64,000 bases of DNA, from assembly GCF_018873765.1 (NCBI RefSeq), contig NC_057918.1, positions 36,495,871-36,559,870 on the forward strand, given 5' to 3'. This stretch comes from Telopea speciosissima. Lineage: Eukaryota > Streptophyta > Magnoliopsida > Proteales > Proteaceae. Shown here piece by piece: positions 46,008-55,177 of the stretch. The translations under genes and the position numbers were made by a program. Position 1 is the stretch's first letter. The number at the start of each line of letters is the position of its first letter. The notes under the pieces were generated by a model. It saw nothing but the letters and a program-made list of their open reading frames with translations. It did not search any database and had not been told where the DNA came from.

Positions 46008-46574
46008 ACCTTCTAATTTCTGATCTACTTTTTAATTTTGTAACCCGACCTCATCTCTTAATCTGGCAACCAGAATTAGCCCTAATTTGGAGGGTTAACT
46101 TACCTTGTCTAGGCCTACACTCGACCCAAATTTCAAGCCCATCACAGGGCTGGGCATTGAGGATCTGTTATAGGACTTAAAGCTGACCTGCGGCTAGGGT
46201 TTTGACTGCTGATTGGTTCTATTGTCTTGTAGGTATTTGGGGTTAGTTGCTGATCTGAGAGTCAAATCACACCTGCGGCTGGGCTTTGTTTCTATTTTCT
46301 GCTGCAACTTCAAACCACCACATCTCTACAACCAGCCGCTGGGATTGGGAGATATTTGGAGCACAGCATCCCTTATTGTGGCCTACAGTTGATCCAAGTT
46401 TGGAGCAATTCTGCCAGCTGAATCATACTCGAAGTTTCTAATTTTGAACTGAGTTTCTATTTTTGTTATTCTGTCATATCTCAATTTATAGCCATCCATT
46501 GAAGCTGATCTTTGGAGGGCTGATTCACGCTATTGTTCCTTCCAATTGATGGGTTGAGGTTAATACAAGGAAGA

Positions 46575-46923
46575 TGAAGTCAAAAGTTCCTTCGCTTGCT
46601 AGGAAAAGGGATCTATTCTTCTTCCTTGATTGGTTGGATTCTCTAGAGGAATATTTTGACTGGTACAATCCGACAGAGGAATGGAAGCTTAGGTTTGTTT
46701 ACTCCTGATTGACTGGTCATGCTAGACAATGGTGGAAACTCCATGGAGAGAGACTCAGAGTTAGAAGTTGTGAACCTAGGACTGGGGAAGAGATGAAGTA
46801 CGAGTTGAAGAACAAGTACCTACTGGAACATATGCGAAGAAAGCTCTCCCTTCGATAAGATTACCCCCAAAAACCACTTACAGTTGAAGAGAGCGTGAAG
46901 CAATTAATAGACTTAATGGCCTC
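46575..46923 (+). pseudogene. Decayed retrotransposon gag
   Basis: From the ATG at 46575 the frame shows LDWLDSLEEYFDWY, TGHARQWWKLHGERL and EEMKYELKNKYLLEHMRRKL, a Retrotrans_gag (Ty3-type) pattern. In-frame stops occur within it and before the following ORF, so it is broken. Confidence 0.75.
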
Positions 46924-47511
46924 TTGAGCAAAAAGTTTAAAGCCACATTTGGTCTCCACCATCCTCCACCTCCAACGGAAGCTATCGTGGCAGTCGTTGA
47001 AATTTTGGAGATGGAAGAGCAACAAGAGAAGAAACCTCCAATTAGTGAACCAGAACATGAAGTAGAGGTTAATGTTGAAGACAATCCGAAAATTTCAGTC
47101 GTCAAAGAAGAGTCAGCCCTTGATCTTTCGAATGCTGAGGCTTACACTAAAGAATTTGAAGCAAGCAAAGTTGAGGCAGTGGACAATGTGGAACTTGGCA
47201 CTATAGTGGACGAGGTGGTTGAAGCATTAATTGAACTGATTGAGAACCACCAGGAAGACGAACCAAAAGAGCTCCACGTTGCATCGGAGATTGAAAAGGT
47301 TGAAGACGCAATTGTAGAAGACCACATGGACACGACTGATGATATTGAAGTTGATCACATAGAGTTTGTGATCCCACCTGAATTTTTTGAAGAGAAAGCT
47401 CCTTGCATTGCAGATTACATTCCAAACATCTGCGAGCTGCAGGAGTATTGTTTTGGGCTGAAACTGGATGTGCACCACACCAAACTTGTCCCTAAATTCT
47501 ATAAAACTTGA
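46924..47511 (+). CDS. Acidic 195-codon ORF at the end of the LTR element
   Basis: An open frame, in a different phase from the gag remnant, encoding a strongly acidic Glu/Val/Asp-rich polypeptide (e.g. EILEMEEQQEKKPPISEPEH, VDEVVEALIELIENHQEDE) that ends LVPKFYKT shortly before the polypurine tract. It begins at a non-ATG codon (TTG) so translation is uncertain; in the intact parent it was probably the C-terminal part of Gag. No zinc knuckle or enzymatic motif seen. The absence of stops over 585 bp next to a broken gag is notable. Confidence 0.5.
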   Translation: MSKKFKATFGLHHPPPPTEAIVAVVEILEMEEQQEKKPPISEPEHEVEVNVEDNPKISVVKEESALDLSNAEAYTKEFEASKVEAVDNVELGTIVDEVVEALIELIENHQEDEPKELHVASEIEKVEDAIVEDHMDTTDDIEVDHIEFVIPPEFFEEKAPCIADYIPNICELQEYCFGLKLDVHHTKLVPKFYKT

Positions 47512-47526
47512 GGACGAGTTTCTTTT

Positions 47527-47541
47527 AAGTGGGGGGAGAGT
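47527..47541 (+). other. Polypurine tract
   Basis: AAGTGGGGGGAGAGT immediately before the 3' LTR start, the plus-strand primer site for reverse transcription. Confidence 0.85.
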
Positions 47542-48204
47542 TGATGTAGATTAAAGCATAAAGAGAAGGACCAAAATAAAATTCCGGAAAATTACTGTTC
47601 ACACATTACTATTCACGTGAACAGTACACGAGTTACTGTTCACGTAAACAGTGTTGTGGGTCCATAAGCCCCGAATGGAGAAAGAAGTCCAAGCAAATAG
47701 TTGAGATTTTGTGCCCCACTGAAGATAGCAAGACAAGGCAGATCTCATTGCTCATTAGTTAGTTACTAATTTTGTTTTCCTTCCTTTTAGAAACCTTGCT
47801 TGTTTAGGAGGCTGGATTCTATAAAGCCTTTAGTAGTTTCTATTTCCAATTAGTTTCTATTTTCAACTAGTTACCATTTTCAAATTAGTTGCTATTTTTC
47901 ATTAGTTACTTTCTATTTTTGTAAGCTTGCCTAGGCTATTAAATAGGCAGCCATTGTAATGGAGGAGGACAATAAATTATTGAATGAAACTTTGCGGCCA
48001 TTGCTTGCAATCGGTTGTGGGCGAAAATCACCTGTTCAACAACTGAGATAGTTGTGGGTGAGAGACCCAGGACTGAGAAAGTCCAACCCTATCTCTCAAT
48101 TCATCTTCTTTTATTTTCCAATCAATTAAGTGTTTGGTGTTCTGCCGCAACCTATCATCGATCCTACTGTAGAGTGGTTCTTACTTGAACTAACTGCTAC
48201 ATTA
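47542..48204 (+). repeat. 3' LTR, 663 bp
   Basis: Counterpart of 43496-44204, slightly shorter through small deletions. Palindromic motif ACTATTCACGTGAACAGT at 47608-47625. Confidence 0.9.
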
Positions 48205-48447
48205 GTATGGTCATGCTCAACAAAGGCCCTTTATATGTTCCAGTACAGAGGAGTGATTTGATTCAGATTGAAGGAGCTAAAAGAGCCAAGGGCAGACCTA
48301 AAATGACTTTGGGAGAAGTGGTGATGAAAGACATGCATAGCTTAGGCCTTGTATCATGTATGACCTTGAATAGAGCTGATTGGAGGGTAAGGATCCATGT
48401 AGCCGACACCATTTAGTTAGGATAAGGCTGACTTCTTGTTGTTGTAG
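48205..48447 (+). pseudogene. RTE LINE, 3' segment
   Basis: Continues the RTE element broken at 43495: the reading WYGHVxQRPLYVPVQRSD spans the insertion point, followed by KGRPKMTLGEVVMKDMHSLG, LNRADWRVRIHVADTI-stop, and the 'ggataaggctgacttcttgttgttg' tail typical of plant RTE 3' ends. Confidence 0.88.
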
Positions 48448-48969
48448 TGATTCATTGAAAAAACAACACTAAAAATAAATATTTGAGCAAAAAATTCAAA
48501 GTTTTGATAGACAATTGTTCTTGCGCAAACCTGGTTTCGATTCTTGATTGAAAATTGTTTATATCTCAAATGGTGATGAAATCAACACTACTAGACTTGC
48601 TTTTGCCAGTAGAAGCAAGTAATCAAGTTGATTTTACAAAAAAAAAAAATGATTAGAATGCCTTACAAGAACTCTCGGTAAGTGCTTTGCAGCCACAACA
48701 TGTTCTGCAGTGTATAAGAGATGCACTTAGTGTATCGACCGTATTGGATCACGTATCAACTCAATACAATCGATACAATTTCTTAGGTATCATATCAGTA
48801 CCGTATCTATCAGTACCTTAAAGATACAATACGTATCTGTTAGTATCAGCAGATACGGTAGGATAATTAAAATCTTGCTCGGCGCACTACTTCAAGCTGG
48901 TGTGTATTTCTTGATGACTCCCTCATATCTTAGAGGTGTAAGAAGCAACATACACATTCTAAGTTTTTT
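48448..48969. other. Intergenic; TATC/GATA-rich patch
   Basis: 48715-48870 is dense in 'gtatc/gatac' words resembling a MITE interior (similar words occur at 32280-32400), but no terminal repeats are resolved. Confidence 0.4.
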
Positions 48970-49311
48970 GCTGAGGTTGAATATCGCTCAATGTTCCCGG
49001 TTTGTAGTTAAATTGTTTGGCTTCATGATTTATTTGGTGATTATCTATTTCCTTTTCGCAGCTGACACCTCTCTATGCAAATAATACTAGTAGCACTATT
49101 CGTATTGCTTCCAATCCTGTGTTTGATGAGCATACCAAGCATATTGAGGTCGATTGTCACTTCATCTAAGAGAAATATCTCAGTGGCATTATTTTTCTTG
49201 CCTACATAGCTTCTGCTCATCAGATTGCTGATATTTTCACGAAAGCTATGTCCTCTGCTTGGCATCATTATCTTATAGACAAAATAATTCAGTTCAACCA
49301 GCATCAGTATG
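48970..49311 (+). pseudogene. Copia pol 3' end (RNase H) remnant
   Basis: AEVEYRSM...IVWLHDLFGD, then after a frame change LYANNTSSTIRIASNPVFDE, HTKHIEVDCHFI-stop-EKYLSG and AHQIADIFTKAM. This is the C-terminal RNase H of Ty1/Copia polyproteins (AEAEYR, DNxSA, HxRTKHIEIDxHFIRE, xQxADIFTK). Stops and a frameshift inactivate it. It is followed by a polypurine tract and an LTR remnant. Confidence 0.88.
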
Positions 49312-49319
49312 AGGGGGAG

Positions 49320-49499
49320 TGTAAAGAAGGGGTAATTTAGTATTTTCTATATACTTCTGCTGTATTTTATACCCTCCATTATAAGGGATTTCTGTACTTT
49401 TATATGGGGCAGCTTCCATATAAATAAAGGCTAAAATGGGTGAATCGATAAAGGAAATCATCCTCAAATACAGTCTATTATTTTTTGTTTTTAGCAACA
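49320..49499 (+). repeat. Copia 3' LTR remnant
   Basis: Starts TGTAAAG directly after the purine tract 'gagggggag' and includes a TATA-like 'ccatataaataaagg'. It ends near AGCAACA at 49499. No 5' partner is present in the window. Confidence 0.6.
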
Positions 49500-49772
49500 A
49501 GGGTTTCAGTTCCAATTGATTGCCTGGGAAAGTTTTCACATATTTTCCTAGTCATACCCATCAAATGGTCATTCTTCATTTCTTGAATGACCATCAAATA
49601 TGTAGATCTTCCATCCATAAATGGAAATTACCATCTTCCATTTAACTACAAATTTTCCCTCAATAATAGGACTGACAATAAGGCATAGTCCTCAAACGAG
49701 GTTCTATATCAAAATATTGACTAACTTGTTGCAATCCAATAATCATAAGCAAAGGTTTTAAGTAGAGGATAC
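49500..49772. other. Intergenic, no gene recognised
   Basis: Short AT-rich stretch on the downstream (minus-strand) side of the ABC1-like exon; no further exon found in it. Confidence 0.4.
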
Positions 49773-49885
49773 CGAATGTAAAATTCCCCTCATGGCAGCC
49801 GAATTATCGGTCAAAAGTTTTTGTACAACGTAAGGATACGCAGATTCAAATGTCTTGAAACCTTTGTCAGCAGCTAAAGCCAATC
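49773..49885 (-). CDS. Isolated exon of an ABC1/aarF-like kinase gene, partial
   Basis: Minus-strand 113-bp segment with a good acceptor ('attgcttttcag') and a GT donor (GTATCC). It reads LALAADKGFKTFESAYPYVV then QKLLTDNSAAMRGILHS with no stop. The wording matches the C-terminal region of plant ABC1K (aarF-domain) atypical kinases, chloroplast or mitochondrial proteins of prenyl-lipid metabolism. No adjoining exon was recognised on either side within several kb. As with the RNase III-like and Pumilio segments it may be a stranded exon or one exon of a gene with giant introns. Confidence 0.5.
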
Positions 49886-50099
49886 CTGAAAAGCAATAAA
49901 AGAAATAAGAATACCAATTGAAAGCTTTATGATCCTAGAGAGCAATAAAATGAGAAAACAACAGCGGCATAAATGTAATCAAGAGCATAAACATGAAGGA
50001 AAAGATTACATGGAGTTGTGCAGAACCCATCAAACTCTTCTGGAAAAACATAGTAAATATTAACTGTAGAAACAATACATGTTTCAAGAACAATTCATC

Positions 50100-51600
50100 C
50101 TCATTTAACAGTTATGCCAGTACCAATTAGGTTCGCACTCATAAATCTAGTTATTCCTGTAACAATTAACAGACTAGCAAACCAGAGAATCAACAGATAG
50201 AGATGAGAGAGGAATGAGGGAAAAAAAAAAGGGACTGAATAGAGAGAAGAGATTGATTCTAGCAGTCCCCCCAAAAAACCTTTATTTATACTGATGTTGA
50301 ATACAAGACAGGATATATATTTGTAATAGGAATCAGACATAGAACTAAACCTTAACACAACTAGTAACTAAACGTAACTCTAATAGGACACTAAACCCCA
50401 AATCTCGATAGAGGAGAGATTCCCCTATCGAGTTACTATTACAACCCTATGTACCTCTTGGTACATATAATTAACACTCCCCCTCAAGCTAGAGTATACA
50501 TATCAAAAGAAGGCTCGAGCTTGGACCAATAAGAATAGATATTAAAAGCAGCACCAGTCTTGAATAGTAGTTGTAGACACCAGTGAGCACGAAGAGAGAG
50601 ACAAACATCATTTAGGTAGCAACATCAACTCAAACACAACAAATCATCATCAGCATCAGTAGATAATAACTATCGTACCGAACAAATCCAACCAGCAACG
50701 AGAAAAATAGGCGGTACTGAACACTAACCACAATCCACAATATCATATCAGCAACAACAATATCAAAAGCACTTCTCAAAGAAGGCTGGTAGTAGGTAGC
50801 ACTTTACAAAGGTCAGTACTAGGGTCATCTTCTCAAAGAAAGATAAAAGTGCAGCATCCAACAGCTACATCAAAAGCCCTTCTCAAAGAAGGCAGGTTGT
50901 AAGTAGTATTCTGCCCAAACAAAGACAGACATTGAGCCCAAACAGAAGTCCTAGATAAAACCTCCAATGATAAATATGCAGTATAGGTTACTGCAGAGTA
51001 GACAGCATCAGGTTGTTGTAGATCAGATAAACAGTATAGGTTACTGTGGACCAAATAGGCAGTATAGGTTACTGCAAACTAGATAGACAGTATAGGTTAC
51101 TGCGGACCAGACAACATCAGGTTGTTGTAGACCAAATAACTATGAAGTTTTGCTGAATACCATCCTCACAAATAAAATTGTTGCCAAGGACACAAACAAA
51201 TAAATAATAGTAATCTTCAGATAAAAAGTCTTGAGCTGATGAATTGAGCAGATAAGAGAATAATAACAAGCACTCAAAAACAAAGATGAAAGAGGGAACG
51301 ACATGTACTGAAATCAATGCTTTGATACCATGTGATAGTATTAGAACTTGAAATCAGTACCTATGCATGTAAGGAAGAAGAAAAGTAGAAGTAGAAGAAG
51401 AGACAAGAGAGTGGAAATAACACCCCACGATTAGAGAGAACTAGAATTATCTCTCATCGTGGGAGGGGGAACCTCGTATAACATTAATAGAATGTGAAGG
51501 GAACAACAAAGGACAAAAAGATATAAACTTGTGTAAATTACACATAAGGACATAAACATAAACTTAATGACAAAAACAGCCCTCGACACCAATAAACTCT
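50100..51600 (-). mobile_element. LTR-retroelement remnant, minus strand
   Basis: On the minus strand: a PBS TGGTATCAAAGC at 51330-51319 next to LTR-like sequence ending TATCACA (its plus-strand edge is 51331), an interior with hairpin repeats, and a purine tract (plus-strand 'cactccccctcaagc' at about 50475-50489) abutting LTR-like sequence that starts TGTTAAT at about 50475. The two LTR-like flanks do not look alike, so this may be a composite of two elements. No gag or pol recognised. Confidence 0.5.
50978..51103 (-). repeat. Four-copy hairpin motif array
   Basis: Motif GCAGTATAGGTTACTGC and variants at 50978-50994, 51031-51047, 51059-51075 and 51087-51103. Each has 6-bp complementary arms around TAGGT. 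A homologous inverted block lies at 60291-60693. Confidence 0.8.
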
Positions 51601-51630
51601 GTTAAAGATTGTTCATGATAGGGGGAGTGT

Positions 51631-52514
51631 CCAAGGTTCAAGAACTCGGTTTCGGTACAGGTTTTGCCCTGGCCAAAAGCCGAGTTGGGCCGAGATCTCG
51701 GCAAGTTGGGGTAATTTTTTTTTTTTGAACTCAATGGCTGGTTTCGGTGGGTTTTAGACTTATTTTGGGGCTGAAACTTGGTACTCAACCTATTTAAGGC
51801 CATTTACATACAATGACACTATCAGATTTTGCAAAAACAAAGTCCAAATAGGAGTTTCACTTCGGACCCTAGGTTGGTAGGCGAAGACGTACTAATAGGC
51901 CCTATTCTACACATAATTTAGTAATTGAATGCAATCAAATCATACAATTAATATAAAATATAAAACAACTTAAATAAACATTACAAATGTAAAAGTGTAC
52001 AATATATCAATCTTAGCATATTACATCTATCATCCCATGCCATATTGTCGAATCAAGTATTCAACTCCAGCTCGTGACACATAGTCTTCCCATGTCATAG
52101 TGCTGCTAAAGTATCGCAAATTTGTAGATTTTGTAACCTCTTCCCTGTCTCTGGCAAGTTCTCTGTCGAAACCACCGTAAAAAATGACCAAAAACCAGCT
52201 TCATAGCACACACTTCTCTGCCGAGATAGTCGAGTTCTGTCGAGATCTCGATTATCTCGGTTGAGATCTGAATGACTTAAAGGGTGGTTTGGTTCGAAAT
52301 CTTGGTTAAGTCGAGATCTCGACGACTCGACCGAGTTGGGGTATTTTTTGGTTTCAACCTCCATCTCGTCTTGACAAATAAAAAAAGTGAGTTACTGAGA
52401 TCTTGACTCGATCGAGTTGGGGTATTTTTTGGTTTCGACCTCCATCTCGTTTCGACAAATCAAAAAAGCGAGATTTTACCGAGATCACGCCATCGGCGAG
52501 TTCTTGTACCATGG
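51631..52514. mobile_element. TIR element rich in CGAGATCTCG palindromes
   Basis: Left end CCAAGGTTCAAGAACTCGG and right end CGAGTTCTTGTACCATGG are imperfect inverted repeats. Multiple 'cgagatctcg' and 'gagttggggtattttt' words near each end repeat internally (e.g. 52327 and 52415). No convincing target duplication, no coding capacity. Confidence 0.55.
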
Positions 52515-52814
52515 TTTTGTCATGTGGTATCAGAGTGATGAAGAAGAAAATAATAGGGTGTCCTGTGTTTAGTTACAGCTGGTGTGAAAGGAAAAAAACA
52601 ATCGATTTATGCTTACTTGCATTGTGTTCTCTGCTCGTTGGTTTGCAGGTTCTCTTCCCCAAATTTTTAGCCCTTATGATGGTATTTGTTGATGATGATA
52701 TACCCTGCTGATTGATGCTTTGATCAACCGAAGAAGAAGATGTACTGCTGATCTACTCTACTTGATATTCTGCTGAAAACCCTAATCGAAGATTTATTTG
52801 CAGGACAACAATTT

Positions 52815-53682
52815 TTTTTTGGGTGAATAAGAAATTCATTACCAAAGAGGGAAAAAATACAGGGCCCCTAAAGGGGAGCACCAAAACAAAGAATCAGGAA
52901 CCTAATCCTTACAAGGGAGGGTTGGAACCAACAAGAGAGACAGAAGAGAGGCCCCAGGAGACAACAATAAATCTGTTCCTTGGGGTATCAAGACACGAAG
53001 GAGGAATAGACGATAATTTTACCCTCATTTCAAAGGAAATGGAATCCCAAATATGCTGATAAGACCTAGAGTTGGTGGTCCATTTCCTGATATTACGTTC
53101 CATCCAAATGTGATTGAGAGTAGCACAAAAAGCAAGCTTTCCAACCGTGTCGCAAATAGAGGACCCTGCGAAAGTCATTTCGATCCAGATCCATTCGCGG
53201 GAGAAGGGAAGAATTCTTCTAGGGGCCGGCCAGCATTTAGTCAAGATGCCTTTCCAAATTGCTGTCGCAGTAGGGCACTCAAAGAAGAGATGACCAGAGT
53301 CTTCCACACTGTTCCAGCAGAGACAACAAGAGGTCAAAACTGGGATATGCCGGTGACGGAAGAAAGTAAGGGTCGAAAGATATTTGGAGAAGATCCTCCA
53401 AGCTGTGAAGCAATGCCGAGGGATATGATGTTTGAACCAAAGAAGCTTTCTCCAAGGAGCTAATTGACCTTTTTGCCGAATAAGATCCCAAGCTGATTTG
53501 GAGGAGAAAGAGTTTGAATTGATTGCCAACCAAGAGACATAGTCTCCTCTACCCAAAAGTCTTTTGGAAATGGAGGGAAGCTCGTTCCAGAAGAGAGTAA
53601 GCTCCGGAGAGGAGGTAGGAGGAGGGGACCAACCGCCATGCTGGTCGAGGATGTCTGCTACCAAGGAGAGCCTGTGAAGACC
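52815..53682 (-). mobile_element. 5'-truncated L1 LINE with 13-bp TSD
   Basis: Flanked by AGGACAACAATTT (52802-52814) and AGGACAACGATTT (53683-53695), 12 of 13. The 3' end is the poly-A tail (plus-strand T-run at about 52812-52820). Contains the C-terminal zf-RVT part of ORF2. Confidence 0.88.
52909..53682 (-). pseudogene. L1 ORF2 C-terminal zf-RVT domain
   Basis: An open minus-strand frame (its first few codons, 53706-53683, are target-site DNA). Words SKSAWDLIRQKGQLAPWRKL, LWFKHHIPRHCFTAWRI and CCLCWNSVEDSGHLFFEC mark the zinc-binding domain that follows plant L1 reverse transcriptases (Cys127, Cys130, His139, Cys144 of the frame). The reverse transcriptase and endonuclease are missing by 5' truncation. 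The lack of stops implies recent insertion. Confidence 0.85.
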
Positions 53683-53724
53683 AGGACAACGATTTGTTGA
53701 TGCCATTTATCGATTTGTCTTATG

Positions 53725-53994
53725 TTGATGTATACAATGATGCTGCCCTTCCCTAACAGTTCGAGCTTTTAGGTGAAACGGTATCAGACCAGGGAGGTTA
53801 AGTGTTCGACTCCTAGGAAGTGCATCGGAAGAGTTTTCCCGACATTTCTTCTCCCTTGGTGCCGTGTGAAGGAAATGCTGCATGAGCTCCACATGCAAGG
53901 ACCATGGGATCTTGGCCTACACGTGCGGGGGAGTATTGATGTATACAATGATACTGCCCTTACCTAATAGTTCGAGCTTTTAGGTGAAACGGTA
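53725..53994 (+). repeat. 59-bp direct repeats bounding a 270-bp unit (tiny LTR-element candidate)
   Basis: 53725-53783 and 53936-53994 are near-identical (TTGATGTATACAATGAT start, GGTGAAACGGTA end). The first is followed by PBS-like GGTATCAGACC, and the second is preceded by a purine tract 'gcgggggagta'. This is the order LTR-PBS-PPT-LTR at an extremely small scale, but the repeats extend into the PBS. Confidence 0.5.
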
Positions 53995-54927
53995 GCGAAT
54001 ATCTTATGATCTCGATTTGATTTCCCTGATGATACCGATCTGCTACTATATCTGATTGGTCATTCTGATGCTGTTGATTGAACATTTAATTGAATCAATG
54101 AAGATTATTGTTGCCTTTTACTCTATCCTGAACAAGGATTTTGACTGATGGCTGAAAGCTCAAATTCCCCAGCAGATTCAACGCCTTCATTTTTTTTCTT
54201 TCTACTCGAGCTTCAAAAGTCACCATGGATTCCCCAACTTCTACGCATCGTCTTCTGACAGCGAGGTTTATCCGCCGCTGATGGCCTGATGCCACGATGT
54301 CTGTTGGTGTCCCTTGGTATTTTGCGAGTTGCATTGTTGGGTTCCAACTGGTTTGCATCGAGTCCATTAGTTGGGTTTACTTGCTTTATTTATTTTTAAT
54401 TTCCATATACCCCCTTTGTTTTCTTGGAAGACAACCCCAAGCGTATTTAGCCTTTCCTTGTGTCATCAATACTTTATTTAGTTTCCGTATTTACCCCTCT
54501 TTACCATTAATCCACTCATGTCCCAACTTTTATTTTTCTTCCAAGTTTACCCTTTGGATTTAGGTTGTGATTATAATTGGATTTCAAAATAATTACAGCC
54601 CTGCCACTCCCCCAATGAGAACTTGATATATTTACAGAACTACCACTATCTCTTATTATTGACATATTTTGGAGTGTTCTCTTGCTTAGGTGGGCCCATA
54701 AGAGTGGCCAGAATTTACTGAACTGTCATTGGACTTGTATATTTAAAATTCTATGGTATTTTATTTGCTATCGTGAGGGGGAGAATGGAGATTATTTATT
54801 GGAATCTTATTGGTGACTACTCTTGATTATGAGATTTATATGATGCTCATTCTTCCTAATGCCGGTTATTGCTGCCATATGCTGGTGAATTATTCTTTAT
54901 TGCATCATAAGCAGAATTTGCCCACGT
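53995..54927. other. Retroelement-like noncoding sequence
   Basis: No gene recognised. A 'cgtgagggggagaatgg' purine tract near 54773 suggests the interior of an LTR element whose ends are not resolved. It hosts the 54933 insertion. Confidence 0.4.
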
Positions 54928-54932
54928 GTAAT

Positions 54933-55177
54933 TGTTGGAATATGTAATCCAGAATACCATGTTTTGGGGTAATTTTATTCTTATGTCATTAAGTTTAAGT
55001 CGGCTATGTGGGTTTTAGTCCCACATCGCCTATTTCAGTCCCTTTGTAACTTTCCCCTTTATTATAAATAGAGGGGCTTACCTATCAATTAAATAATTTA
55101 AGTATTACAACTTCCATCTTCTGTTCTCTCTTTTCTCCTCTCTAAAGTTACTGGTTACAGGTCCTAGGTTTTCAACA
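54933..55177 (+). repeat. 5' LTR, 245 bp
   Basis: Near-identical to 57367-57611. Contains a perfect USE-like GTCCCACATCG and TATAAATAG. Confidence 0.92.
55018..55068 (+). promoter_or_regulatory. USE plus TATA, snRNA-type promoter pattern (LTR)
   Basis: GTCCCACATCG at 55018-55028 matches the plant snRNA upstream sequence element RTCCCACATCG at all positions. TATAAA begins at 55063, a gap of 34 bp, the spacing known for Pol II-type plant snRNA genes. The CCCACAT is also the right arm of the inverted repeat ATGTGGG-TTTTAGT-CCCACAT. Confidence 0.7.

Larger units (their letters stand above)
43496..48204 (+). mobile_element. Gag-only (non-autonomous) LTR retroelement
   Basis: LTRs at 43496-44204 and 47542-48204 start TGATGTAG and end TACATTA. 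Initiator-Met PBS at 44207-44218 (TGGTATCAAAGC), polypurine tract just before 47542, and flanking GTATA/GTATG (43491-43495, 48205-48209; 4 of 5). The interior encodes a decayed gag and an acidic ORF but no protease, reverse transcriptase or integrase. The Gag type resembles Ty3-lineage retroelements, so it probably depended on a relative for replication. It has itself received two DNA-transposon insertions. Confidence 0.9.

Noticed and set aside
50978..51103. Regularly spaced short repeats resembling a CRISPR array
   Set aside because: Plant nuclear DNA, irregular spacing (53, 28, 28 bp), hairpin repeats within a retroelement; no cas genes.
55018..55068. USE-TATA pairs considered as bona fide U-snRNA genes
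   Set aside because: Downstream sequence shows no U1, U2, U4, U5 or U6 body; the pairs lie within LTRs followed by tRNA primer binding sites.
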